Positions 45,936 through 57,380 of a stretch of DNA of 64,000 bases are shown here, piece after piece. Location of the stretch: NCBI GenBank assembly GCA_963691655.1, contig OY829329.1, positions 68,712,822 to 68,776,821 on the forward strand, in the 5' to 3' direction. The translations under genes were made by a program, and so were the position numbers. Under the pieces are notes generated by a model. It saw nothing but the letters and a program-made list of their open reading frames with translations, was not told the origin of the DNA and ran no database searches. Positions within the stretch are counted from its first letter, which is position 1. The number at the start of each line of letters is the position of its first letter. The DNA comes from Toxonevra muliebris. Lineage: Eukaryota; Arthropoda; Insecta; Diptera; Pallopteridae.

Positions 45936-47310
45936 GTAGCATACCCACAGATATTCTAAAGCAAACGCCAGCAACGGCAACCACAGCAGCATCGATTGTG
46001 GGTGTTAAAACAGCAACACCACCAGCATCACAAATAAGATCCGGCTTATCGTTATCATTACAGTCACCATCATCATCAACATCATCGTCAGCGACATCGT
46101 CAACATCATCGAATTGCTCAACCGAAGTAGCATTTGTATGTGACAGCATAAATAGTATTGGTAATAGCAACAACTATAGCAACTGCAACAACAGCAGCGA
46201 CATTGTCGTGACGCATAAATCACCAACAAAACGTAAACATAACAGCAGCACGACTAAAACATTACGTCAGCAGCAACAGTTGTCGTCGTTAGCGACAGCA
46301 GCAGTAAAAGTAACAGTAACACCAGCAACACCAATACCAACAAGAGCAGCAACTGAAAAATTCACCATTGGTAGTTTTGCAGATGATAATATAACAATTG
46401 TAAAAACTAACAAATACAACAACAACAACAACAATTGCAACAACGATTGCAACAACGATAACGAGGACAACGAAAACGATAACAACATCTACAATAATCA
46501 TCATCATTCGCATTCGCATTGCTACAATAATAACAACAATTATACGCCAACTTCCATTTCCGTTGCTGCTGCTGAGAAAATGCTCAGTGAGCGTTCACTT
46601 TTACTTAGCGGATTCAATGTTTCAATTGAAAGCGCTAAAAAGCTTTGTGATTCTACAAATTCAACAACTGCAACTGCAACTGGAGCTGGAGTTGGAGCTG
46701 GAGGAGGAGGAGGAGGAGGAGATATAAATTCATCTACTGAATCATCAGTAACAATATCAGGCGCCAACACGCCTGCTGTTTCGCAAGCAGCTGCTGCTGC
46801 TGCATTTTTGTATTTAAAAAACGTTAATGTTAAAAATGAGAAATTATTGTCACCACGTATAACAGCAGCACAAATTGACTCCTTGATGAAGGATGTTATC
46901 ATGGAGTCATCATCAGCAGCCGCAGCAGCAGCAGCAATTGGCCACAATATAAATACTACCAATAATAACAACAACAACAACAATAATAATAATAATAATA
47001 GCAACAACAACAATAATAACATTATTAGCAGCAATAGCAATAACAATAACAATTTAGTCATTAGTCATGTGCAAAGTGCGCTTACAAGCGCAGGCGTTGG
47101 TAATGTGAATAGCAGCAGCAGCAGCAATAGCAACAACAACACTAATAATAATCACCATCATCATCAACATCATCACATACAGCAGCAGCATCATCTTACA
47201 CAACAGCAGCAACAACATCAACACCAACAGCAACATTTAAGTAGTAATAGCGTTAAGAGGGAAAGACTTAGTCCAGGTACAAATGGCGAACTGCAATCAA
47301 CGTTATCAAG
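45936..47310 (+). CDS. Samuel: SAM-domain corepressor-like protein, internal exon A (low-complexity N-terminal part)
   Basis: The acceptor (CTTCTCATCTTACAG, AG at 45934-45935) and donor (AAG|GTAGGC at 47311) bound a 1375-nt exon, open throughout. It starts with two bases of a split codon and ends with two more (AG). The peptide begins SIPTDILKQTP and is rich in Ser, Thr, Asn, Gln, His and Ala homopolymers (poly-N about 46965-47055, G-rich about 46700-46725, H/Q-rich 47150-47235). Embedded in this is a complex core, FLYLKNVNVKNEKLLSPR to SLMKDVIMES (about 46800-46910), likely a functional segment. At 47252-47275 VKRERLSP fits the phosphorylation-dependent SUMO motif (hydrophobic-K-x-E-x-x-S-P). 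The upstream exon(s) with the start codon were not identified. The symbol is inferred from the SAM domain in exon D and the protein type; alternative: another SAMD7/SAMD11-like gene. Confidence 0.8.
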
Positions 47311-47356
47311 GTAGGCGTGCTAATTATTCTTCCTTATTATATGATATGTTTATACA

Positions 47357-47959
47357 GGGTGTTTCAACAAAAGTTCCAAAGTGGGTTTGTTTTTCAAATA
47401 AAACTCATAAATTAAGTGAAAAAACGATAGTAGAGACTTTGGGGAAATTATACGTGGAGTAACACATCATGTAAATGGAAATCACGGCTCCTTTTGGACT
47501 GTAGCGCCCTTTTCTCTTAATTTTCAACGACTAAAACCGACTCCACTTCAGTTATGGTGCCACTAATGTTGACTTTTAGATCGCGCATCGTTTGAGAATC
47601 GTTGGCATAAACTTTAGATCACCCTCTTAACGAAAACCTAAAGAAAAAAGTCCTACGGCATCAAGTCGTATGATCTTGGTGCCCAATTAGTCTCGTCAGT
47701 TGGAAATGTGATACAAAATAAATCGATAGATTCCCTTGAAATATGGGCCGTTGCTCTATCCTGTTGAAAGTAGACCGCCTCCGTGTCACTATCAATCAAT
47801 TCCGGAAAGAACAAACAAATCGTTCACGCTACCGCGTTCCGTTGACAGTAACCATCTCACCTTTCTTGCTTTAAAGGAAGAATGGCCCGATGACGACGCC
47901 CCACCAAAATTTACACCAAACGGTGTCTGTGAGCTCTTGAATTTCGTGCGGGTTTTTCG
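47357..47959 (-). pseudogene. Mariner-type transposase relic, C-terminal half
   Basis: Minus strand, continuing from 49081-49640: NPARNSRAHRHRLV-like sequence, then VIGPFF (about 47870-47890), VTVNG, QQDRATAHISRESIDLF (about 47690-47740, second catalytic Asp in QQD), and NWAPRSYDLMP-DFF (about 47640-47670, third Asp block with a stop after MP). It ends VYANDSQTMRDLK (about 47585-47625). A plausible terminus TACAGGGTGTTTCAAC starts at 47354. It lies in the intron after exon A. Confidence 0.75.
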
Positions 47960-49080
47960 AAGATAAGGTTAAAAGAACTGCAGCCATTACTGGGGCTCTC
48001 CGTACGACCTTTACGAAAGCTCTCTTTGCGTTCCTTCATTGGTGGACAAACTTCACTTCTGGCTAAGTGTTCTGCTGCCAGACTTAGTGTCTTAACTCGT
48101 TGGACTAGGTCGAACCTGGGCCATGCCAAGACCCTAATCCACGATACGTCCGTACCAACTAACTTAGACTATATTTGCTCTAACCCCAACTTAAACCTCA
48201 CGTTCTTTATCCACATCCCCAGTAGAGAGGAATAGGTTAATGACGAGGTGATCACTGACAATTCAATTGACTTTTATACGGATGAATTTAAATTGGAGGA
48301 AAGAACCGGCTGTGCTATCTTCTCTAGTAAGCTGGATCTTAGACCCTCTTTCCGACTTTCTGATTATTGGAGCGTCTTTCAGGCGGAAGTAATTGCTATT
48401 TGCCAAGCTTCCAAGTGGCTTATTTGTAACGATTAATTCGATACGAATATTCGCATTTACACGGACACCCAAGCAGCAATCAAGTCCCTTGCACGCATTC
48501 TCACCACTGTATTGGGTACCCAGACACATGGATATCTCATGCAATGCCGACGAGTTGGCAAAACAGGGCTCGCAGCTAATCGATACATCACCTTTCTGCA
48601 CCATCGGCGTCCCTCTTACGTCTATTAAATTGGCCATTAAGCAAAACTACCTTGAGGTAGCAAAAAGATCCTGGGCAGCAAGTATTACCAGACTAACATA
48701 GACAACTATGGACAATAGACGGACTAGACAGCTACTCAACCTTAGCAGAAACTCCATCAGCATTACGACTTCGGTGCTCACGGGACACTGCATAATGGGG
48801 TGACATGCTGCAAGAGGAGGACTGCCATTCAGTGACTTCTGTCGGGTCTGCGGCTCCGAGGAAGAAGAAAAAACAGTCCTCTATTTCATGTGCGAATGCC
48901 CATCTCTGTCCGGGAGGAGACTTAAACTCCTGGGTTCATCTTTCTTCACTAGTTTGTCCGAGCTATCATCCATAAATATTTAGGACCTATCCAGATTCAA
49001 TATGGAATCCTGATGATTTTCCACTCCGTAAATGGGGGAGTCGCGCCGTACTGCGGTATCACACCCTTATCTTACCTAAA
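47960..49080 (+). mobile_element. LINE (LOA/R1-like) inserted in the mariner element: RNase H and C-terminus
   Basis: Plus strand: NSIDFYTDEFKLEERTGCAIF (48260-48325, first RNase H block), VFQAEVIAICQASKWLI (48377-48430, containing the catalytic Glu), NIRIYTDTQAAIKSLA (48445-48495, third acidic block), ADELAKQGSQLID (48550-48590). Next LLNLSRNSISITTSVLTGHC (48730-48795) and the Cys-rich end FCRVCGSEEEEKTVLYFMCECPSLS (48838-48915), then SLSELSSI (48950-48975). It ends with a 3' tail TTACCTAAA at 49080. Flanks CTTTCCG (49081) and TTTTTCG (47953-47959) look like an imperfect target duplication. 5'-truncated; a few stops. Confidence 0.8.
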
Positions 49081-49640
49081 CTTTCCGAGCCCCAGATGTG
49101 AGAATTTTGCTTGTTAACATAGCCGCCAAAATGAGAATGCGCCTCTTCCAAAAAGATGATTTTTTAGGAAAAATTTCAAACTTACGGCTATGTTTTCCAG
49201 CACCAAATCAGCAAAAACCCGACACTGTCTGTGGTCTCCAGTCTTCAATACTTGAGTGAATTGAATCTTATAAGTGTGCAAATAGAAAGATGCAATTGCT
49301 GAGCACGGTGCCGAATTGATGTTCTTGGGCTCTCCGCGACAAAGCTCTCCGCGACTGAAGCGATATTTTTTGCAGACCGTGCTGGACGTGCATAGTTTGA
49401 TGGTTTTATGTCTTTCGAATATCGACTCAAATTTCTGTAATATATACTGTAAATTCCTTTCACTTGGCATGTGATCCCGAAGAAAAACTGGGCATATTTT
49501 ACGCTTTATGGCTGAAAAAATACGTGAATTTTCCTTATTAATTTGAATCATTTCGATCCGTTCTTTCATCGTGTAGTGCTCAATGGTAAATTTCTTTCGT
49601 TTACGTTTGACAAATCTGACGATTTTGCAATGGCTGCTGT
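49081..49640 (-). pseudogene. Mariner-type transposase relic, N-terminal half
   Basis: Minus strand: TMKERIEMIQINKENSR (49525-49575), DHMPSERNLQYILQKFES (about 49425-49480), then in another frame ARSAKNIASVAESFVAESP (about 49340-49395) and RHRAQQLHLS, next HTYKIQFTQVLKTGDHRQ with VFADLVLENIAV (49170-49280), and HSHFGGYVNKQNSHIWGSES (49085-49145). Several frameshifts. The frame continues at 47959 with the LINE removed (GSE|NP). Confidence 0.8.
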
Positions 49641-50338
49641 CAAAGTTGCCAAACTTTCCAACCCTGCAACTCTTATTTAAACACCCTTCATTAAGATATA
49701 AGATTAAGAACCTGCAAATAATTAATAGATGCATAATTCTCCTTCAAATGATTGTATTAGGAATGGCTTCATTAGAAAGGTGAAGTATTTCTAATTTGAA
49801 TGGGCAAACGAAAGCCACTCTAGCTCAAAATTTATTTAATAACAGACTTCAAATAAATAATTATTATTTAAAACAACAAATAAATAATAATTATGATTAT
49901 CACAAATGTAAAGGTAAATTATCAAAATCAACACTCATAAACTAAATATCGCATTACACACTGGCAGCGCTTATTAACAAATTAACCAAAACCATGAAGA
50001 AATAAAAAAAAAAAATATTTAAAAAAAAAAATAAATTCTAATAACACAGTAGCGCGCCACATGCCACACGTTTGCTGTCATTTGCTCACCGACAACATTA
50101 ACATAAAATAATAATTAATTTTCAACTAAATTGTTTGTTATGGTGTAAAAAAACAAGAAAGAAACAAAACAACACAAACAAAAAAACAAAAGCAAGGAAA
50201 AAAAAAATAATAATCAAGAAACGCCAAAGAAAATGTAGAAATTTACACAAAACCAAATAATTTATCTCAATTAAGCATTTGATAACAAATCTACCAACAA
50301 TAACGACAGCAAAAACAAAGAAGCCTGTAGAGTGTCGG
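49641..50338. other. AT-rich intronic DNA
   Basis: No domain; A-rich tracts near 50010 and 50150-50220. Part of the 11-kb intron between exons A and B. Confidence 0.45.
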
Positions 50339-50459
50339 TACACTGAAAGAAAAATGTATCATACATAGAAAATTTTGAATTCAAAAAAAAAAAAAAAAAA
50401 AAATTGTTACGCATTTACATTAAACAGACACAGAAAGAATTCATCATGAAAGAGAAAAA

Positions 50460-51266
50460 TTTCACTTCAAGATTGACGAATCGCATTCTTGAGTTCGATC
50501 ACATTGTTGCGCTGTTTCTCCTTTGAGTACACTTTGCCAGCAACTATGCCCTAAACGTGCTCGATAGGGTTACATACTTGACTGCACGCAAACCATTGCA
50601 GCAACTTAACATTTTTTTGTGAAGGAAACCACTTTCTCGATTGTCTTGAAACATGTATGGACGCATTGTCTGGGTGGAAAACGAACTCTTTCTCAGGCTC
50701 ATTTTCATAATAAGAAACTAACACTCCTTCTAATAAGTTCATTTTCAGTGTAATAAAGCAAATTAATGCCGCTCCAAAGTACGAAAAGACTCTCCATTAC
50801 AGTTCCTCCACCGAAATTACGTTTTGAACGTACTACGCCGTGTTTATTCAAATCATATCAATAACGACTGTAACAGTCCGGCCCCTCTAAATTTAACTTT
50901 TTTATCCAAAAAAATAGCATTTCGCCATTCTTCACTCCACGGCATGTATCTGTGGGCAAGCTCCAATCGCTTGGTCTTATGAGAAACAGGCAGGCATAGT
51001 TTCCACTTCAATTTTGTCTATTTTATTGTAGGTGTGGTGCTTAAAACTCAATCGACATGTCGGGGAGTGACGGGAAGATCCAATTTGTCCTTGATTTGTC
51101 AAGCAGATAACCGATTTTGAGTTGCTTCATAACGAATTTGTTCTTTATGGCGCAATGTTAGCTTCGTGTTTCTTTTATTTGGAACTTTACCGTCATATTT
51201 TATGCCTTTTTTGAAAAAATTTCTTATTATATCGTATTCCCTTACTCCTGCCGATTCTGTTCGCAT
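50460..51266 (-). pseudogene. Tc3-like transposase, degraded
   Basis: Minus strand from the ATG at 51264-51266: MRTESAGVREYDIIRNFFKKG (N-terminal HTH region), LTLRHKEQIRYEATQNRLSA (about 51090-51150), KLKWKLCLPVSHKTKRLELA (about 50965-51025), YMPWSEEWRNAIFLDKKVKF (about 50905-50960; the D of FLDKK is the probable first catalytic Asp). Next, after frame changes, HPDNASIHVSRQSRKWF (second Asp in PDNAS, about 50625-50680) and CNPIEHVWGI-like C-terminus (about 50540-50560). Stops interrupt it. Confidence 0.75.
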
Positions 51267-51529
51267 TTTGTACTTTCAAGACCATTTAGGAACCTGAAGA
51301 TATCAATTGATTTCAAATATTCTTTTCTCCTTTCACTTTTCGATTTGATGCTATTACATTCTTAGCTATTTAACGTGTCCCTAAAGTTTCCCATTCAAAA
51401 GACACACACACCACTGTTGCGCCTCGATAATGTCTTCTGAATGCAACTCTGTTTTAGACTTCAATACGATACGATATGACATGCCTTAAGACAATGTTGT
51501 CTCGTCTAGAAGCAGCTTAACTAATATCA

Positions 51530-52485
51530 GTAAAAAAAAAAACGTTACTGGATCCGGTTGGTACTTGGACGATGAGACCAAGTACTCTGTTTCCACTGGA
51601 AAGATAGCGTCAGTCTTCCTAACGGAGATTTTCGCTATCCTAGACGTGGTGAGCTGGATAATTGAGAAGAGGTGGCATGGGAAGTGTATAGGTATCTGCA
51701 GTGATAGCCAAGCTGCACTGAAGGCCCTTGCTAACCCTGTCAGCTCCTCAAAATTGGTCAGCGAGTGTAAGGAAAAACCAAAAAGTGTTGCAAAACACAA
51801 CAAGTTATGACTTATTTGGGTTCCAGGACACTGTGGTATTGCAGGGAATGAACTAGCTGATAAACTAGCTAATGAAGGTTCTGCAATTACATCATGGGGT
51901 CCGGAACATTTTCTTGGCGTAAGTTCTGGGGAGATCATGCGTTGGATCAACGATTTCGTGGGTTCTATCCATAGAGAAGATGGTCCGAGCTTGACTCCTG
52001 CAGAACCGCAAAGTGCTTCATGAGACAACCTAACAGGAAATCAGCGGAATTTCTTGTGAAACTGTGAAGAAGGGACCTGAGGTTACTGGTGGGTGTCATC
52101 ACAGGGCACAACACACGTGGTCAGCATATGACTAACATGAGCGTCATCACCGATCCTATTTGCCAATCGTGTCTTGAGGACGACGATACTACGGAGCATT
52201 ATCTTTGTAGCTGTCCGGCGTTCGCGAGAATCAGATTAAGGCATTGTTGGGTAGTGATGTCTTAAGTATGAAAAATGTTGATACTCTCCCTCTTCTTGAG
52301 CTTCTAAAGTTCATCAGTGAAACAAAGTAATTCGAGGTTGAGAGACCCTAGACCTTTCTTCTTCACATTTATCCCCACAGAACTCTCCTGTCTTTCTACT
52401 CTCTTCTACTGGTTCTATCCCTGGGTATAGCACAATAGTTGACTAAGTGCTTTGATTAAGTCAAGCCCACCCACAACTCTAAACT
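51530..52485 (+). mobile_element. 5'-truncated LINE inserted in the Tc3-like element: RNase H and C-terminus
   Basis: Flanked by an exact 9-bp duplication CTAATATCA (51521-51529 and 52486-52494). Plus strand: SGWYLDDETKYSVSTGKIASVFLTEIFAI (51545-51640), CIGICSDSQAALKALANPVSS (51685-51755), LIWVPGHCGIAGNELADKLANEGS (51808-51885), the RNase H order with acidic residues at E (TEIF), D (CSDSQAAL) and D (ELAD). Then PICQSCLEDDDTTEHYLCSCPAF (52155-52220). One stop precedes LIWVPGH. Confidence 0.85.
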
Positions 52486-52539
52486 CTAATATCATTGAAT
52501 TTCAGTTGAACGCATGCGTTCAGTTTTTCTTTCAGTGTA

Positions 52540-55500
52540 TATATTTTCTATGCTATATTATTTTTGTTCAATGGCAGTAGATAAATTAGTTAAACGATTA
52601 TAACAGCAAGCGATGTGCGTTGCGTGTGTGTGTGTGTGTTTCGAGTGGCAGAGTAGAAAATTAAGAAGTTTCTATTATTATTTATGTATTTATTTTTTGG
52701 TAGCTTAATTTACATATTAAAAGCTCATACTTCATCTTCTTCATCGTCGTTCTTGAATGATTTTTCAGCACCTATGTTAATGTGAAACGCAAAAAAAAAA
52801 AAAAATCCAAAAATGGTTTAAATGTTTTCCCATGGAATCTGAAATCTGAAATTCTTCGTTCTTCTTTTTCTTTTTCTTTCATCATTAAAATTATTTTGCA
52901 AAATGATTATGACAGCTCAGTCACTGGCCAAAAATATTAAGCGCTTTTTTTCGTTTTTAGTGGTTAGATTTTTTATGAATTAATCGTGTTTATGTATTTT
53001 TTTTTTTTTTTTTTTGATTTTATTTTGTGTATTTTTTGAAGTTCATTTTATTATGTATTCAACCTTTTTGTTTTCCCATTGAGAAACTTGTTGTTGGTTT
53101 ATTGTAGTAATATTTGTTGTTACTTTTGACATTTGGCATTTTTTCGATACGAAATTTAAAACTGGTTTTGATGCGTATTTGCTAAATAAATAATATAAAA
53201 ATTGAGCTCAAGTGATTTGGATTTTATTTTTTTTTGTTTGTAAGCTAAACAGTTAGAACCTTTGTTTGAATTTCGGCGTGTAGGTGTTCAAAGATAATGA
53301 AGGGAATCTTTTTATATGAAATAAATATATTCATTTGCTAAGCATGAGATTAGCAGTTTTTTGAATGCGCAAAGAGCTCCATAGCTAATATAAAAATCTA
53401 TTTTCAACTCTTGAACTCAATTCATCCAAAAAATCAAACCAACAATTGCTAAAGATTCCAAATATATAATCGAAAAATCAAATACAGTAGCAATAACACT
53501 TCTATAATAAAATAAAAAAATAAAAAAATATTAAAATATCATATTGATCCCATCACACATTCTCTTTGCCTTTGCCCTTTTCTCTCTTTTTCTCTCTACT
53601 TGCAACTGCAATGAATTGCTATTGAATTTACAACAGCAACAATAACACAAACATGACAGTAGCGCTACTGCCAAACTGCCAAAGCAATTTGCAATCATAA
53701 ACATTATATGGAGAAAAGAGAATATGAAAAAAAAACAAATAAACTAAAAATAAAGGAAGCTTCCAAAAACTAAAACCAAATAAAAAAAAAAAAGTCATGA
53801 TAAATCACAAGTATAGATACCTATTGCTAAACAAAAAAAAAAAACTTCAGCAAAGACACGAAGAAGCAACAGCAGCAGCAACAACTGCAAATATGTGATG
53901 AAGTAAAGCACGAGTTATTTCGGAACTACTTGCTACCATTACGGCTAATGTTGTTGTTGTTGCTAGCTGCTGCCACCGATGCTGTAACATGTTGCATAGT
54001 CATAAAACAAAAGCAAGAGCAACCGCAACAACAGCAACAACAACAAAGAAAGAAAGGAATTCTCTGTTGGCGAATATGTTGCAGCTGAGTCTGTAAGGAA
54101 TTTTGAAGGCACGTTCTTCTTTATTTTAGTCTTTTTAACTGGCATTGTTGTTGTATTGTTTTTGATCCATGAATGCGCTTTGGTTGGTAGCTAACGATTT
54201 CCTTGCCATGGCCAATTGCTGTCATTTGCTATTGACTGTTGCTGTTGGCTGCTGCTGCTGCTGCTGCTGTTCTTTTTGCACATGTTGTAACCACATAAAT
54301 AGTTGCATTTGGTAGTTTGTCATTTTGTTGTTATTGTTGCTTTTGTTGCTGTTGTGTGACTTTTGACGATTAACAGTCACGTTGTATTGCATTTGAATGT
54401 TTCTTGGTTTAGAAAAAAAGAAAAAAATTAGAAAAAAAAAATAATGTATGTGGTAAATTTTGTGATGAGATTCTAGGATACTCTTCTTTTTTTTTTTGGT
54501 AATCAGAGGTAACCATGAAAGTAGATTTATATCTCATAGATAGATTAACATATACTGACTCGGAATAACCAATTCTGAACCCGTACTCTAATTTTCTAGC
54601 GTCTAAGATTCCCGCTATAGTGACCTAAACCTCAGAATTACGGGACCATATAATTATATATGGTAACTAGTCGGTAAGGCCCCAGTAACTGAGGCAATTT
54701 TTTTGCGAAAGAAATCTCTTAATGAAAAACAAATAACAAAAGAGAACCAAACTACTCGTTGGTGTTTGTTTTGTTATTTGTGTATGCAGATAATTCGTAA
54801 GATAATTCTGAGAGATGCCGTTACTCATGTCTTCACTCTCTCTCTCTCATTTATTATTTACTCCCGCTTAAGCAATAATTTTTTCAACGATGAATGCAAT
54901 ACTTTGTTCAATGAGTGAATTTTAAAGAACTTTCGACGGTAATATTTTGGGATTGGCTTGACCGATTTTAAATCTGATAATTTTTGCCTAACCTACTCGT
55001 CAAGCTTTTTAAACTGATATGTAATATGATATCGTAGCACTTCTGAATCATCTGGAATAAAATTGTAGTTAACTAATAAATATATAGATGACGTAAATTT
55101 ATTGCTGGGGTAAGCTTTGTTGTTTAATTCTTTGTAATTAATTCTTTGATGATGGCCGCTGTGGTGTCTGCGTGGTGACCAGGAATTGGCAGCGCTCGAT
55201 TCGACCTTTCAGGCAACCACGAAGAGTTAACTGACATTAACGATGCTGTGGGAGCCCACCTTAAATCCCAACCCTCGTTCACTAGTCTTGCTCAAGTAGG
55301 AAGACAGCTAGTGGCCTGAATATTGAATATGTGATCGCGAAACTTATTGGAGCTGCTTACAATAGTGGATAACCGGTAAAAACCGGAAATGCCGCTTGCC
55401 TACAGTATTCTAATGCCTAGCCGCTGTTTTAGATCACACCATACACACTTTCTGTGTTTGTAGAAAAATATGTCCCAAAAGAGGTAAACATTTCTTATTC

Positions 55501-56370
55501 ATGAATTATCCTTGAAAAGCTTTTCACTCACCAGTTGATTTCGTAATCAAATGTCAAATTATCACACAGTGATATAATTGCCGATAATTTTCGTAAAAAT
55601 GGAAAAGGTTCCTGAGGGTTCATATCAAGAGCTCTATTAATCCCACTCTTATATTCAAATCATAACAGGCCTATACTAAAGAGAAGTTTGTAGAAGAATA
55701 CACGCTAGTGTTTCTCGATATCGAGAGGGGAGGAGGAGAGGGAAAGGGAGGTATTGAACAATATTTGCCCTGACGCTGTCGTCAATGCTTTAATAAATGT
55801 TAATCTTGACGTTAATCCGGTTAGATTTATAGGACAACTATTTAAAACACGTGTCCTCTATGGAAAGTGATAACATTTAAAAGATTTTCAATAGAGGTGG
55901 ATGTATGACGAAATCTCGAAAGAGATTTTGTCTTTCGAGAAAGACAAAATACAGAATACAGACAAAGCCAAATATAGACAAGACAAAATCGAGATCAAAA
56001 ATCGCGACAAAAAATCCTGCAATTTGTTTTTTAATTACTAGTGCTTTTGTCCAGTTTTTATTTTTGCCGTGATTTACTCTTTGTTCCACCGCAAAAACAG
56101 AATTTTTCCTTTTGACAAGAAAATACATAAAAATTAAATTTGTCCTATCCATAATTAATGGCACTTCGTTTTGCCTTAGCAATCGCGTAAATTTCTGAGA
56201 CTAAGCTAACATAGCAGAAAGAGTTCTCAATAGAGAACACTCTATTGATGTCAGAGAGCCCTAGGAATAAGATAGAGATTTCAACCTCAAATCATATGCT
56301 CACTCTATACACCAGTGGTTGAATCGAATCTTCTCTATGGAGTCGTCTTCTAATAGGGAGCTACTGCAAA
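52540..56370. other. Intronic DNA with no recognised gene
   Basis: CAG/CAA and CTG runs at 53865-53885, 54025-54045 and 54248-54272. Poly-T/A tracts. The GC-richer patch 55150-55440 has no domain I recognise. The block 55900-56000 contains short inverted GAAATCTC/GAGATTT repeats and repeated GACAAAAT. Confidence 0.4.
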
Positions 56371-56836
56371 GGCGGCCAACCTAAAAGAACGGCAGCTATA
56401 TCGATTTTTGGGTCCTCCGTAGTACCTCTTCGAAAGCTGTCTTTGTAATACTTCATTTGTTCTCAAATTTACTTCTGGTCAAGCGACAAGCTAAGTGCTA
56501 TGTTGTTAGACTCTGTAGTTGAACTTACAGGACTAGGTTGAACCTGAGCCATTCTAAGATTCTAATTCAGGATAGTTCTGTACCGACTTAAGTAGACTAT
56601 ATTTGCTGTACCCCTAATTTAAACCACAAATTTTTCACCCATATTCCCACTAGAAAGAATTTGTTGATAACGAGATGATTACTAAAAATTTAATTCACAT
56701 CTATACCAATGGGACCAAAGTGAAGGAAAAAGTTGGCTGTGGCATTTAGTCTTGCAATATGTGTCTCAGATTCTCTTTCCGACTGCCTATTTTCAGACAG
56801 CAGTAATTGCTATTTATCAAGCACCTAAGTGGCTTA

Positions 56837-57380
56837 TACCATGTTCTCACTGAGCTGAAATTGCACAGATTCGGCAAATGGTTTCAAACGAAACTGTAAT
56901 CGTTTACATTGTGAAGCTGGTTTCGATTATAGTTTCGTTTGACAGTTCATTGTTGATTTCTTGTTGTAAAATTCCGACGGCTTATATTGAATAAATTTGA
57001 ATACGAAGAGAATCAAAATGATAAACGAAATATTTAGCAACGTAGTAAAAGTATATAGGAGAAGGATTTAATTGTTATGTATCTTGTTTTACTTCAACCG
57101 CAGCCTCGCTGCCGCAGTTCCTCTGCCGTTTGTTCATATGTATGACCGTTTTTGTTTGCTTTTCTGAGCTCCTCCACCGTTTCTGCCCATACCTCTGCTA
57201 GAGCTCCTCTTCCCGCGTACTCTACTTGTCCGCAAAGCAAAATATAAATGTCTCTCCTCATTTCCGTGGTTTCGTTTGACATATATTTTTACACCTAAAT
57301 TGAGTATTTCAACGCAGATTCAGACGAAAACCACTGAAATGATCGAAACCATGCAATTTCGGTTTAGTGGGAATATAGTT
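56837..57380. mobile_element. 544-bp inverted-end element inside the LINE (possibly Harbinger-like)
   Basis: Left end TACCATGTTCTCACTGAGC, right end (reverse complement) AACTATATTCCCACTAAAC, with further similarity through GAAATTGCA. TTA occurs at 56834-56836 and 57381-57383, a possible 3-bp duplication as made by PIF/Harbinger elements. The neighbouring LINE homology resumes on both sides. Confidence 0.6.
57094..57282 (-). CDS. 62-residue open frame in the inserted element, unrecognised
   Basis: An ATG-started, uninterrupted frame on the minus strand, MSNETTEMRRDIYILLCG at the start and EELRQRGCG at the end. Its composition is balanced (Glu 11, Arg 7, Ala 6) and unlike the surrounding low-complexity reads, suggesting real protein ancestry. 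Harbinger elements encode a small Myb/SANT-like DNA-binding protein besides their transposase; the W-x2-TVEELRK pattern could be part of such a helix, but this is a guess. It may be a fragment or a chance frame. Confidence 0.35.
   Translation of the reverse strand: MSNETTEMRRDIYILLCGQVEYAGRGALAEVWAETVEELRKANKNGHTYEQTAEELRQRGCG

Larger units (their letters stand above)
50341..52537 (-). mobile_element. Tc3-like element with terminal repeats, interrupted by a LINE
   Basis: Starts CACTGAAAGAAAAATG after TA (50339-50340) and ends TTTTTCTTTCAGTG before TA (52538-52539): 14-bp inverted ends CACTGAAAGAAAAA with a TA duplication, the Tc1/mariner signature. The transposase lies on the minus strand (50460-51266), and 956 bp of LINE plus a 9-bp duplication lie at 51521-52494, so the unfilled element is about 1.23 kb. 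Confidence 0.8.

Noticed and set aside
46005..47236. Long minus-strand open frames rich in Leu, Val and Ala
   Set aside because: They are antisense reads of the poly-N/Q/A/S codons of exon A.
47311..47314. The stop codon after exon A as the end of the SAM gene
   Set aside because: It lies in the donor GTAGGC; splicing to 58636 restores a frame through three more exons.
49114..49734. 206-codon minus-strand frame as a host gene
   Set aside because: Its middle matches mariner transposase blocks, with the rest frame-shifted; it is a transposon relic.
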